Origin: Seohaeicola_A nanhaiensis
GTDB lineage: Bacteria; Pseudomonadota; Alphaproteobacteria; Rhodobacterales; Rhodobacteraceae
Direction of reading: 5' to 3'
Length of the DNA: 64,000 nucleotides
NCBI RefSeq assembly: GCF_042654245.1
Contig: NZ_JBHSGI010000002.1
Coordinates: 434,001-498,000 of the forward strand
Part shown: piece by piece, positions 44,018-52,841 of the stretch
How positions within the stretch are numbered: position 1 is the first letter of the stretch
How the letters are laid out: every line of letters begins with the position of its first letter
Notes under the pieces: model-generated
The model's database searches: none
Seen by the model: only the letters and a program-made list of their open reading frames with translations
Told to the model about the DNA's origin: nothing
Program-made: the position numbers and the translations under genes

Positions 44018-44092
44018 ACTGCGTAGTAGCCGCTTGCTGAGCCTCCTTTCTCGGCCATGCGCCTGCTGAGTGGCCGAGAGAAGGTTTCAGAA

Positions 44093-44272
44093 TCAGGCCG
44101 ACAACAATCCCGCGAGATATTGGGCGATTGACGCTGTCAGCGCAGAGACGCCGCCTTCGACACCGGAGAAGGCGGCGGTCGCGAGCGCCACGATGAGCGC
44201 CGTCAGAACCACCCAATCAATGGTGACGGCGCCGTCTTCTTCGTTTCGGAACCTTGCCAAATGTCGTGACAT
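44093..44272 (-). CDS. Flp-family type IVb pilin-like protein, 59 aa
   Basis: A short frame found by reading the minus strand, with GGGGAGAG before the ATG. After a 13-residue charged leader it reads GAVTIDWVVLTALIVALATAAFSG. This is the pattern of Flp-like pilins, a Gly cleavage site followed by a hydrophobic helix, but with Asp-Trp where classic Flp has Glu-Tyr at +5/+6. The protein ends in a short hydrophobic tail. It shares this core with the pilin at 63514. No tad/cpa assembly genes are nearby; it is divergent from the rhomboid protease gene. Confidence 0.8.
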   Translation of the reverse strand: MSRHLARFRNEEDGAVTIDWVVLTALIVALATAAFSGVEGGVSALTASIAQYLAGLLSA

Positions 44273-44428
44273 GATCGCACTCTCCCCTGGATTTATTTTT
44301 CTTACACAATGCTCCCCTTAAAATAGGGCTCAATCTTGTCCGAGGTGTGACGCCAATGCGCGTCACCCAACATGAGAGTGCTGGCATTTCGCTTGACCGG
44401 CGCGCGCTTTGACAGCAGCTTGCGCGGA

Positions 44429-45172
44429 ATGTTCCCGATCCGCGACCATAACCCATCCGGGCGTACACCCTTCGTCGTTTACGCGCTCATCGCGGTGAAC
44501 GTGCTGTGCTTTCTTGGCTATCTGAACCTGATGGGCGACGAGCGCGCGTTGTGGCGGTTCTTCATGGAGTGGGGGATCGTGCCGCGCGCGATCACCGAGG
44601 GACATGGGTATTCCGGGCTGTTTACGTCGATCTTCCTGCATGCCGGATTCATGCACCTGGCCGGAAACATGCTGTTCCTCTGGATTTTCGGAGACAATCT
44701 GGAAGACCAGATGGGACATCTCGGGTTCCTGCTGTTCTATCTTGTCTGCGGCATCGGTGCCGGACTGGTGCATGTGATGACTGGCCCAAACTCGCTGGTT
44801 CCAACGGTCGGCGCGTCGGGCGCTATTGCGGGGGTGATGGGTGGATATTTGTTGATGTTCCCGAAGGCGAAGGTCGATATCCTGTTGATCTTCATTATCT
44901 TCTTTCGAGTCATCGCGATCCCCGCCTGGATGATGCTAGCCATCTGGTTCGGACTGCAATTCCTGGGAAGCCTCGGATCGGGCCCTGATGACGGAGGTAT
45001 CGCCTATTGGGCCCATACCGGCGGGTTCCTGATCGGATTGGTGTTGACGATACCGGTCTGGATCCGCCGTGGAGCCTCGAAATATTGGAACCGTACACAC
45101 GGTCACCCGCCGCATCCTGACGCCGACTATGACTTTGCCCGCTCGAGCGTGCCGAGGGTGCCGCGCAAGTAG
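44429..45172 (+). CDS. rhomboid family intramembrane serine protease, 247 aa
   Basis: A six-TM rhomboid. The catalytic Ser lies in VGASGAIAG (S130) and the His in AYWAHTGGF (H196); HAGFMHLAGNMLFLWIFGDN forms the L1/TM2 region with the oxyanion residues. The ORF extends to 44372, but homologues start MFPIRDHNPSGRTP, so I take 44429. It is divergent from a solitary pilin gene and convergent with the GNAT gene, stops only 4 bp apart. A role in cleaving membrane proteins is expected; targets unknown. Confidence 0.9.
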   Translation: MFPIRDHNPSGRTPFVVYALIAVNVLCFLGYLNLMGDERALWRFFMEWGIVPRAITEGHGYSGLFTSIFLHAGFMHLAGNMLFLWIFGDNLEDQMGHLGFLLFYLVCGIGAGLVHVMTGPNSLVPTVGASGAIAGVMGGYLLMFPKAKVDILLIFIIFFRVIAIPAWMMLAIWFGLQFLGSLGSGPDDGGIAYWAHTGGFLIGLVLTIPVWIRRGASKYWNRTHGHPPHPDADYDFARSSVPRVPRK

Positions 45173-45176
45173 CCGG

Positions 45177-45761
45177 TCAGCCTGTCTCGGTGCGGCCGCG
45201 CCGGTCGCTGCGCAGGGCGGCGTAGAGCACATGCGTGCGCCACCGCCCGGCGATCTGCAGGTAGGACTGGGCGACACCCTCGTATTTGAACCCGGCGATT
45301 TCCAACAGCCCCCGAGAGGCGGCGTTTTCCGGCAGACAGGCTGCCTCGATCCGGCTGAGATCAAGCTTGGTATAGGCGTGATGGACCAGCGCGCCGATTG
45401 CCTCGCGCATGAAGCCCTGGCGGGCGAAGGGCTGACCGGTCCAGTAGCCCAGCGTTCCCGACTGGGCCGGACCGCGACGGATGTTATCCAGAGTGATCGC
45501 GCCGACCAGCGCATCGTCAGAGCGGCGGATCAGGAACAGCGGCACCGCCGAACCGTTGGTGACCGACCGCTGGGCCCAGTAGACGCGATTGGTGAAGGCC
45601 CGGCGGGTCAGATGATCGGCGGCCCAGCTCGGCTCCCATGGCTTCAGGAAATCGGCGCTGTCGCTGCGCAGGGCCGCCCATGCCCGGAAATCGCCATGCA
45701 ATGGCGGGCGCAGCGTCAACCGTTCGGTTTCGAGCTTGAGCTTACGTTTGGCCAGAAGCAT
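45177..45761 (-). CDS. GNAT acetyltransferase, RimJ/RimL type, 194 aa
   Basis: An acetyl-CoA transferase. It begins ETERLTLRPPLHGDFRAWAALR, and the CoA loop appears in YWTGQPFARQGFMREAIGALVHHAY, followed by IEAACLPENAASRGLLEIAGFKYEG, the RimJ-like pattern. It could modify ribosomal protein N-termini or small molecules. I chose ATG 45761, 10 bp after the M16 stop; the frame continues upstream inside the M16 gene. Probably last in the cox-thrC-M16 operon. Confidence 0.85.
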   Translation of the reverse strand: MLLAKRKLKLETERLTLRPPLHGDFRAWAALRSDSADFLKPWEPSWAADHLTRRAFTNRVYWAQRSVTNGSAVPLFLIRRSDDALVGAITLDNIRRGPAQSGTLGYWTGQPFARQGFMREAIGALVHHAYTKLDLSRIEAACLPENAASRGLLEIAGFKYEGVAQSYLQIAGRWRTHVLYAALRSDRRGRTETG

Positions 45762-45771
45762 CCGGGAGGTC

Positions 45772-47034
45772 TCAGGCGGCTCGCCTCTCCTGAAGTTCTG
45801 GCAGGGTCGGGGCACCTTCAACCGGACCATAGAGCGCCAGCGCGGCCGGTGCCTTGTGTGCCTGTTCGGCCGCGAATTCGCGCACGTCGCCGGTGGTGAC
45901 CGCGTCAATCTTTTCGATGGTCTCTTCGAGGGTCGGAACCACGTCCCAGATTTGCACAAGCCGGGCCAGACGTTCGGCGCGGTTTGACGGGCTTTCCAGC
46001 CCCATCAACATACCGGCCTTCATCTGTGCGCGGGCGCGGGCCACCTCGGCCGGTGTCATGTCCTCGGCAGCGCGCTTCATCTCGTCGATGGTGATACGAG
46101 CCAGATCACCGACCTGGGCGCCACTAGTGCCCGCGTAGATCGTGGTGGTGCCGGTATCGGCATAGGCGCCGGTCTGGGCAAAGATCGAATAGCAAAGCCC
46201 CCGGTTTTCGCGAATTTCCTGGAACAGGCGCGAGGACATCCCGCCCCCCAGCGCGCTGGCGTAGATCTGTGCGGTATAGATGTCTTCGTGCCGATAGCCG
46301 GGGCTTTCCAGAGCGAGCGCGAAATGTGCCTGCTCCAGCGCCTTCTCGCGACGGAACTCGCCACCGGTAAAGGTGGCGGGAGGAACAGAGCGCGTGGAAC
46401 GCGGCTCCAGATGCCCGAACATCGCCTCGGCCCCGCGCACGATGGCGTCATGGTCCACGGCTCCGCAGGCCGAAAGGATCAGTTCGACGGGGCCGTAGTG
46501 TTCGCCGATGAAGGTTTCCAGATCGGCGCGGTCGAATGCGCTGACCCGTTCCGAGGGGCCAAGGATGGTTCGGCCGAGCGGCTGGTCGCGGTAACTCTCT
46601 TCCTGCAGCCAGTCAAAGATGATGTCGTCGGGGGTGTCGAGCGCCTGACCGATCTCCTGAAGGATCACGCCCCGCTCGATCTCGATCTCGTTGGGATCGA
46701 AGACAGGGTTCATAACGATGTCGCCGATCACGTCCATCGCCAGAGGCACGTCGTTTTCGAGCACGCGGGCGTAATAGGCGGTCACCTCGCGGCTGGTATA
46801 GGCATTGATATAGCCGCCCACATCCTCGATCGCCTCGGCGATCTGAAGCGCATTGCGCCGCTTTGTGCCCTTGAAGGCCATGTGCTCGAGAAAATGCGCG
46901 ATGCCGTTCTGCTCGAGCCGTTCGTGCCGGCCGCCGGCCGTGACCCAGATGCCGATTGCAGCGGATTGCAGGCCAGGCATGTGCTCGGTCACGATGCGAA
47001 AGCCGTTGGAGAGCTGTGCTTGCTGAACAGTCAC
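45772..47034 (-). CDS. M16 family zinc peptidase (mitochondrial processing peptidase-like), 420 aa
   Basis: An M16 (pitrilysin-type) peptidase with inverted zinc motif H47-F-L-E50-H51 in NGIAHFLEHMAFKGT and the conserved EIERGVILQEI segment. Single-domain size (420 aa) matches the PqqL/MPP-beta-like bacterial branch. Start is GTG, overlapping the thrC stop by 4 bp (GTGA), so it is coupled to thrC. This pairing is usual in alphaproteobacteria. Physiological substrate is not known. Confidence 0.93.
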   Translation of the reverse strand: MTVQQAQLSNGFRIVTEHMPGLQSAAIGIWVTAGGRHERLEQNGIAHFLEHMAFKGTKRRNALQIAEAIEDVGGYINAYTSREVTAYYARVLENDVPLAMDVIGDIVMNPVFDPNEIEIERGVILQEIGQALDTPDDIIFDWLQEESYRDQPLGRTILGPSERVSAFDRADLETFIGEHYGPVELILSACGAVDHDAIVRGAEAMFGHLEPRSTRSVPPATFTGGEFRREKALEQAHFALALESPGYRHEDIYTAQIYASALGGGMSSRLFQEIRENRGLCYSIFAQTGAYADTGTTTIYAGTSGAQVGDLARITIDEMKRAAEDMTPAEVARARAQMKAGMLMGLESPSNRAERLARLVQIWDVVPTLEETIEKIDAVTTGDVREFAAEQAHKAPAALALYGPVEGAPTLPELQERRAA

Positions 47035-48419
47035 GCGCCGATGTGCCCCTTGATGTGGGTTTCGAGAGTGGCGAGATCGTTGGCGATCCGCGTCACCCGT
47101 TCCGGCCTGTCATACAGATCGGACATGCGCGGGGGAAGAGGCGGATGAATGCCGCTTGCCTGCTCGACCGCGGCCGGGAATTTGGCCGGATGCGCAGTGG
47201 CCAGCGTGATCATGGGCACATCGGCCACACGCTGTTCGTTGGCGACCTTCACGCCGACGGCGGTGTGCGGGCAGATCAGCTCGGCGCTGTTGGCGAGCGT
47301 GGTCTTGATCGTCGCGAGCGTCTCTTCCTCTGAGGCGCGGCCCGAATCGAAGGTTTCCCGCAGGGCCTCGATAGCGCCCTGGCTGACGTCGAAACCGCCG
47401 GCCTTGAGCTCTTCCATCAGCTGAGAGACGGCCCGGCCGTCGCGGTTGTAGGCGTCGAACAGCGCGCGTTCGAAGTTTGACGAGACCTGGATATCCATGG
47501 AGGGGCTGATCGAGGGATGGGTCGGCCCCTTATGATACCCCTGCCCGCTGAGGCAGCGGTGCAGGATGTCGTTCTGGTTGGTGGCCACGACGAGCCGGTC
47601 AATCGGCAAGCCCATCCGCTTGGCGATGTAGCCGGCGAAGATGTCACCGAAATTGCCGGTTGGCACGGTAAAGCTGACCTTGCGGTGCGGAGCGCCCAGC
47701 GAGACGGCCGCGGTGAAGTAATAAACCACCTGCGCCAGAACCCGCGCCCAGTTGATCGAGTTGACGCCCGCCAGCCGTACCCCATCGCGGAAGTCGAAAT
47801 CGTTGAACATGTCCTTGAGCCGCGCCTGGCAGTCGTCGAAATCTCCGTCCAGCGCGAGTGCATGAACGTTGCTTTCGCTCGGGGTCGTCATCTGGCGGCG
47901 CTGCACCTCGGATACCCGGCCATGCGGGTAGAGGATGAAGACGTCGACGTTCTTCAGGCCCCGAAAGGCCTCGATCGCTGCGCTGCCGGTGTCACCGCTG
48001 GTGGCCCCGACGATCGTGACGCGTTCGCCCCTGCGATCCAATGCGGTCTGGAACAGCTGGCCGATCAGTTGCATCGCGAAGTCCTTGAAGGCCAGCGTCG
48101 GCCCGTGGAACAGCTCGAGCAGGAAATGGCCCGAATCGAGCTGCTTCAGCGGCGCGCGGGCGGCATGGCCGAAGCCGGAATAGGCGCGGGCAATGATGGC
48201 GCGGAATTCGTCATCGCTGAAACTGTCGCCAATGAAGGGTCGCATCACCCGGAAGGCGGCCTCTTCGTAGGGGAGGCCAGCCAATGCGGCAATGTCGACG
48301 GCACTCATTTGCGGCACAGTGGCCGGGACATAAAGCCCGCCGTCGCGCGCAAGCCCTGTCAGCATCGCCTCTTCGAAGGTCAGTTCGGGCGCCTGCCCGC
48401 GGGTCGAGATATATTTCAT
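47031..48419 (-). CDS. thrC: threonine synthase, 462 aa
   Basis: A PLP enzyme that converts O-phosphohomoserine to threonine. It opens MKYISTRGQAPELTFEEAMLTGLARDGGLYVP, has the Schiff-base Lys in GPTLAFKDFAMQ (K112) and the phosphate-binding VGATSGDTGSAAIEAFRG. Length matches the longer class-2 type of proteobacteria. It lies downstream of surf1 (5 bp) and is coupled to the M16 gene. Confidence 0.95.
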   Translation of the reverse strand: MKYISTRGQAPELTFEEAMLTGLARDGGLYVPATVPQMSAVDIAALAGLPYEEAAFRVMRPFIGDSFSDDEFRAIIARAYSGFGHAARAPLKQLDSGHFLLELFHGPTLAFKDFAMQLIGQLFQTALDRRGERVTIVGATSGDTGSAAIEAFRGLKNVDVFILYPHGRVSEVQRRQMTTPSESNVHALALDGDFDDCQARLKDMFNDFDFRDGVRLAGVNSINWARVLAQVVYYFTAAVSLGAPHRKVSFTVPTGNFGDIFAGYIAKRMGLPIDRLVVATNQNDILHRCLSGQGYHKGPTHPSISPSMDIQVSSNFERALFDAYNRDGRAVSQLMEELKAGGFDVSQGAIEALRETFDSGRASEEETLATIKTTLANSAELICPHTAVGVKVANEQRVADVPMITLATAHPAKFPAAVEQASGIHPPLPPRMSDLYDRPERVTRIANDLATLETHIKGHIGA

Positions 48420-48424
48420 GGGCC

Positions 48425-49096
48425 TCAGGTCTGTCTGCGGGCGCGGGTGCGCCAGAGGAAATGCCCGGTCATGCCGATCCAGATGACGGCAAGGGAGAAC
48501 CAGGTGATGGCATATTGCAAGTGATCGTTGGGGATGGCGGCCGTGTCCACCGGTAGTGGGGAAACGCCGGGATCAAGGTCGGTGGCTGCAATCAGCATGA
48601 CGGGTTCGGTGTCGAGCACCTGCGCCATTGCGTCCACATCACGCGCAAACCAGGTTTCGGTGCCGCGTTCCGGTTTGGGCGTGTAGGTGTCGGTCTCATT
48701 CGGCCAATGCAGGTTGCCGGACACCTCGGCCGGACCGATGCGGCGCACATTGTCGCGGGCATCAACCGGGACGAAGCCACGGTCGAGCAGGATGCGCCGT
48801 CCGTCGTCGGTCTGGAAGGGGGCGATAATCCGGTAACCGGCGCCGACCTGTTTCTGCGACACGAGGACATGCAGCTCGCGCGGCAGAATGGCCCCGCTCA
48901 CTTTCACCGCCAGATACCGATCGCGTTCCGGGTCGGGATTGGCTGGAAGTTCAACCGGGTCGGCGTCGATCCGGGCCTGCATCTCGGCCAGGAACCCTTG
49001 TTTCTCCTCCAGCCGGTTCATCTGCCAGACGCCGAGCCACACCAGTGTCACGGCACCGGCCAGGCCGATGATGAGGAGGAAGAGAAGGCGTTTCAT
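48425..49096 (-). CDS. SURF1-family cytochrome c oxidase assembly protein, 223 aa
   Basis: Two TM helices bracket a periplasmic domain: MKRLLFLLIIGLAGAVTLVWLGVWQMNRLEEKQ at the N-terminus and LQYAITWFSLAVIWIGMTGHFLWRTR at the C-terminus. SURF1 helps insert heme a into subunit I of aa3 oxidase. I set the start at 49096; the upstream open frame is not convincing. It follows coxC and precedes thrC, the standard Rhodobacteraceae order. Confidence 0.9.
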   Translation of the reverse strand: MKRLLFLLIIGLAGAVTLVWLGVWQMNRLEEKQGFLAEMQARIDADPVELPANPDPERDRYLAVKVSGAILPRELHVLVSQKQVGAGYRIIAPFQTDDGRRILLDRGFVPVDARDNVRRIGPAEVSGNLHWPNETDTYTPKPERGTETWFARDVDAMAQVLDTEPVMLIAATDLDPGVSPLPVDTAAIPNDHLQYAITWFSLAVIWIGMTGHFLWRTRARRQT

Positions 49097-49184
49097 GCCG
49101 CGCTTTCGGTCGGACGTGAAAAGGCGCGCAACGGGTGCGCGCCTTGTTTGCAGAGTGGCGCGGGCGGTCGGGCCGCCAGCCGGA

Positions 49185-50000
49185 TCAACCCAGATGCGAC
49201 GTGCCCCAGATGTAGACCGCGAAGAAGAGGAACAGCCAGACCACGTCGACAAAGTGCCAGTACCAGGCTGCCGCCTCGAAACCGACATGGCGCTCCGGGG
49301 TGAAGTCACCCTTGATCGCACGGATCAGGCAGACCGTCAGGAAGATCGTACCGATAATCACGTGGAAGCCGTGAAAGCCGGTTGCCATGAAGAAGTTCGA
49401 GAAGAACTGGTCGCCGCCGAATTCCCAACCGTCGTGGGTCAAAAGGAGGCCGTATTCGTAGGCCTGAAGCGCCGTGAAGGCGATGCCCAGCACGATACCG
49501 ATGGCCAGGCCCTGCACCAATGCCTTGCGGTCGTTGCCATGGACCAGCGCGTGGTGCGCCCAGGTAACCGCGCAACCCGACAGCAAGAGGATCAGCGTGT
49601 TGATGAGAGGCAGGTGGAACGGGTCGATGGCGTGGATGACCGGCGCGACATATTCCGAGCCGACGTATTCCTGCATCGGGTAGATCTGGTGTTTGAAGAA
49701 CGACCAGAACCAGGCGAAGAAGAACATCACCTCGGACATGATGAAGAGGATGAAGCCATATCTCAGGCCGATCCGCACCACCGGTGTGTGATCGCCGACG
49801 TGGCTTTCTTCGACAACATGCTTCCACCACACGAACATCGTGTAGAGCACGATCACCAGGCCGATCAGGCACACCCAGGGGGTCCCGCCATGCATCCAGA
49901 GCACGGCCCCGAACAGCATGACGAAGGCGCCCACCGAGCCGAGAAGCGGTTCGATCGATGGGTGCAGGATATGGAAGTCGTGGTTCTTTGCGTGTGCCAT
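49185..50000 (-). CDS. coxC: cytochrome c oxidase subunit III, 271 aa
   Basis: Seven TM subunit III of the aa3-type oxidase. Recognisable are HDFHILHPSIEPLLGSVGAF at the start, FFAWFWSFFKHQIYP in the middle, and ATGFHGFHVIIGTIFLTVCL with VDVVWLFLFFAVYIWG at the end. It helps maintain proton uptake and stabilises subunit I. Subunit I (coxA/ctaD) is not in this window. Confidence 0.95.
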   Translation of the reverse strand: MAHAKNHDFHILHPSIEPLLGSVGAFVMLFGAVLWMHGGTPWVCLIGLVIVLYTMFVWWKHVVEESHVGDHTPVVRIGLRYGFILFIMSEVMFFFAWFWSFFKHQIYPMQEYVGSEYVAPVIHAIDPFHLPLINTLILLLSGCAVTWAHHALVHGNDRKALVQGLAIGIVLGIAFTALQAYEYGLLLTHDGWEFGGDQFFSNFFMATGFHGFHVIIGTIFLTVCLIRAIKGDFTPERHVGFEAAAWYWHFVDVVWLFLFFAVYIWGTSHLG

Positions 50001-50024
50001 TCAGGTGTCCCTCGCCTTAGGGCC

Positions 50025-50594
50025 TCAGTTCGTAGCCGCGCCTGCGCCGGTGTCAAGGGCGGCATAGCCCTCGGGCAGGTCGATCTCGTGGAAAGTGTAG
50101 GACAGCGTGATGCTGTGGATGTATTTCGCGTCTAGGTCGTCGACGATGGACGGGTCGACGTAGAAGCTGACCGGCATCTGCACCGTTTCGCCCGGCGCCA
50201 GAACCTGTTCGTCGAAACAGAAGCAGTGGATCTTGATGAAAAAGCTGCCTGCCTCGTAAGGGAAGACGTTGTAGCTTGCCCGGCCGGCCACAGGCCGGTC
50301 GGTCGGATTGTGGGCCTCGTAGAATGCCAGACCCGTTTCGCCGATCTTAATCTCTACCTGGCGCTCTACCGGCTTGAACGTCCAGGGCATGTCGCGATCA
50401 AGCGATCCGTCGAAGCGAATCTTGATGGTCTTGTCCAGAACCGTATCCGATCCGGCGTCGGCAGTGCCGGTGACGCCGCCGAAACCGGTCACCCGGCAGA
50501 ACCAGTTGTAGAACGGCACCGATGCCCAGGACAGGCCACCCATGAGAAGGACGACGCTCAGAAGCTTGACAAGTGTCTTGTTTGCCGGTGTCAT
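50025..50594 (-). CDS. ctaG: cytochrome c oxidase assembly protein CtaG (Cox11 type), 189 aa
   Basis: A Cox11-like copper chaperone for the CuB site of subunit I. It has one N-terminal TM anchor (about 10-30) and then FYNWFCRVTGFGG and the copper motif HCFCFDEQ, both conserved. Start at 50594 overlaps the small upstream gene by 4 bp (ATGA). Located between the 53-aa gene and coxC. Confidence 0.95.
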   Translation of the reverse strand: MTPANKTLVKLLSVVLLMGGLSWASVPFYNWFCRVTGFGGVTGTADAGSDTVLDKTIKIRFDGSLDRDMPWTFKPVERQVEIKIGETGLAFYEAHNPTDRPVAGRASYNVFPYEAGSFFIKIHCFCFDEQVLAPGETVQMPVSFYVDPSIVDDLDAKYIHSITLSYTFHEIDLPEGYAALDTGAGAATN

Positions 50595-50752
50595 TTCTTG
50601 CTCTCCGTTGCCGGGGTCTCGAAATCGCCGCTCGTCACCTTGACCACAGTGAGGCCAAATACCAGCGCGACAAACGCCGCGAGCACCAGACCAAGGCCCA
50701 GGTTTCGACCGAACCGGCGCCGATGCAGGTCGTGGACGGGACGCAGGCTCAT
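50591..50752 (-). CDS. small membrane protein of the cox operon (CoxF-like), 53 aa
   Basis: A short gene not obvious by length. ATG at 50752 overlaps the ctaB stop (ATGA) and its own stop overlaps the ctaG start (ATGA). It encodes one TM helix, GLGLVLAAFVALVFGLTVV (about 19-37), after a basic RRRFGRN stretch. In Rhodobacteraceae a gene of this size sits at the same place in the cox operon, and the 4-bp overlaps on both sides make it real. Function in oxidase assembly is presumed, not shown. Confidence 0.85.
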   Translation of the reverse strand: MSLRPVHDLHRRRFGRNLGLGLVLAAFVALVFGLTVVKVTSGDFETPATESKK

Positions 50753-51690
50753 GACCAGCCACCGAGGCCATAGGGACGCAACAGCGCTTCCGCCAGAATC
50801 GCGCCGAAGTGCAGGAAGAGATAGAGCAGCGAAAGGCGGAAGAAACGCCGTTCGGTGGCAAAATTATCGGCCTCTGCCATCGCCTCGTCGCGGCGCCAGA
50901 TCTGCCAGGCCCCGGCGAGGAACAGCGCGTTCAGGACCGCTGAAACAGTGAGGTAGATAGGTCCGCCGATACCGGTGAAGGCCGCACCCAGCGCGAAGAT
51001 GGCCAGAACAACGGTATACGCGAGAATATGGGCGCGGGTTGTCCGGCGGCCGTGGGTCACGGTCAGCATCGGCACTCCGGCATCGTCGTAGTCGGAGCGC
51101 ATGAAAAGGGCCAGCGCCCAGAAGTGCGGCGGCGTCCAAAGAAAGGTCAGCGCGACCATCAGCCAGGGCTCGATCGCCATGGAGCCGGTCGCGGCAACCC
51201 AGCCCACCAGCGGAGGGAACGCACCGGCAAGGCCACCAATCACGATGTTCTGCGGCGTCGAACGCTTGAGCCACATCGAGTAGACGACGACGTAGAAGAA
51301 TATGGTGAAGGCCAGCAGCGCCCCGGCAAGGATATTGGTTGCCAGCGCAAGCAGCACTACCGAGAAGCCAGACAGCGCGATGCCCAGCCCCAGCGCCTCG
51401 CCCGCTTCGACCCGCCCCGCGGGGATCGGACGGCCGCGTGTACGGCGCATCACGGCGTCGATATCCGCGTCCCACCACATGTTCAGCGCGCCAGAGGCAC
51501 CGCCGCCCACAGCGATGAACAGAATCGCGCAGAAGCCGATGAAAGGATGCACGTCGATGGGCGCGGCAACCAGGCCCACCATGGCGGTGAACACCACCAG
51601 CGACATGACACGCGGCTTGAGCAGCGCGAAGTAGTCGCCGAATCCGGCGTCACCCACCGTGGCTTGCGTCTGAAGGCTCGCGTCGGTCAT
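50749..51690 (-). CDS. ctaB: protoheme IX farnesyltransferase (heme O synthase), 313 aa
   Basis: An integral-membrane UbiA-family prenyltransferase that makes heme O from heme B, the step before heme A. Key motifs are NMWWDADIDAVMRRTRGRPIPAG (substrate-binding N-x-x-D-x-x-x-D) and FLWTPPHFWALALFMRSDYDDAGVPML, with about nine TM helices. The start at 51690 has a better AGG site than the ATG four codons earlier (51702). It overlaps the next gene (ATGA). Confidence 0.94.
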   Translation of the reverse strand: MTDASLQTQATVGDAGFGDYFALLKPRVMSLVVFTAMVGLVAAPIDVHPFIGFCAILFIAVGGGASGALNMWWDADIDAVMRRTRGRPIPAGRVEAGEALGLGIALSGFSVVLLALATNILAGALLAFTIFFYVVVYSMWLKRSTPQNIVIGGLAGAFPPLVGWVAATGSMAIEPWLMVALTFLWTPPHFWALALFMRSDYDDAGVPMLTVTHGRRTTRAHILAYTVVLAIFALGAAFTGIGGPIYLTVSAVLNALFLAGAWQIWRRDEAMAEADNFATERRFFRLSLLYLFLHFGAILAEALLRPYGLGGWS

Positions 51691-51773
51691 ACTGCCTGCC
51701 ATGCAGAGCGCGTCGCCGCGCCCCTTCCGGAGTTGAAGTGGAGTGCGCGCAGTGTCGCGCGCACGCGGGTCTT

Positions 51774-52658
51774 TCAGTCGGCCTGAGCGACTTTCACGTC
51801 AAGCGGCGTGCCAGCGTATTGCGCGATTGCGCCCTTCAGCCACTCTTCGTAGGCTGCCTCGCTCACGATCTTGACCGTGATCGGCATATAGGCGTGGTCC
51901 TTGCCGCAAAGTTCCGAACATTGGCCGAAGTAGATGCCTTCACGGTCGGCCTTGAACCAGAGTTCCGCCAGACGACCGGGAACGCCGTCCTGCTTCACGC
52001 CAAAGGCCGGAATCGTCCAGGAGTGGATCACGTCGGACCCGGTAACCTGCACCACGATGGTCTTGCCCACGGGCAGAACCAGGGCCGTGTCGGTGGCGAG
52101 CAGATATTCGTCGCGGCTGTAGCCGGCGTCTTCGAGCATCTTGATGACGTTGTCATCGAGCACATAGTTGCCGCCGGTGGCCGGCTGGCCGATCATGTAG
52201 CTGTCGAAGCCGAAGTCGTGATCGACATATTGATAGGACCAGAACCACTGGTTTCCGGTCGCCTTGATGGTGATGTCGGCCTCGGGGATTTCCTGCTGAT
52301 CGAACAGCACGGGCAGCGAGAAGGCACCGATCAGCACCAGGATGAAGACCGGGACGATGGTCCAGGCAATTTCCAGCGGCGAATTATGCGTGAAGGTTGC
52401 AGCGGTCGGATTGGCGCGGCGGTTGAATCGCAGGATCGCGTAGATCAGCAAGCCGGTCACGAAGACGCAGATCACGGTGATGATGATCAGAATCATGTGG
52501 TCGAGCCACTGCTGCTCGTGCGCCAGGCTGGTCGCAGCCGGCTGGAAGGACATGCCCCCCGACACCGGCCTGCCGACGATCTCGAGCTTGTCCTGTGCCA
52601 TGGCCGGCAGGGCGGCAAACCCGCCAAGCAGCCCCGAAATCGTGAATGCTGTCTTCAT
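51774..52658 (-). CDS. coxB: cytochrome c oxidase subunit II, 294 aa
   Basis: Subunit II of the aa3 oxidase. It has signal peptide MKTAFTISGLLGGFAALPAMA, two TM helices (about 53-75 and 97-118), the aromatic QWFWSYQY patch for electron entry, and the CuA site: H212, C247, C251, H255 and M258 in CSELCGKDHAYMPI. First gene of the oxidase operon, divergent from tldD. Confidence 0.96.
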   Translation of the reverse strand: MKTAFTISGLLGGFAALPAMAQDKLEIVGRPVSGGMSFQPAATSLAHEQQWLDHMILIIITVICVFVTGLLIYAILRFNRRANPTAATFTHNSPLEIAWTIVPVFILVLIGAFSLPVLFDQQEIPEADITIKATGNQWFWSYQYVDHDFGFDSYMIGQPATGGNYVLDDNVIKMLEDAGYSRDEYLLATDTALVLPVGKTIVVQVTGSDVIHSWTIPAFGVKQDGVPGRLAELWFKADREGIYFGQCSELCGKDHAYMPITVKIVSEAAYEEWLKGAIAQYAGTPLDVKVAQAD

Positions 52659-52841
52659 ATCATGTCCTGATCGGTTGATCGCGCTTCGTCCGATGAGACT
52701 GTCGCGCGTGTTAGATCCGCGCGGGAGCCCCGTTGTGTTCGTTGCCGCTAGAAACCATATTCCGACTGACAGATAAAGCCATCAGCTTGCGTCAAACGGA
52801 CGCTTTTTGCCCGTCAGAGGCAGGAAAGGCCTGAAAACTCC

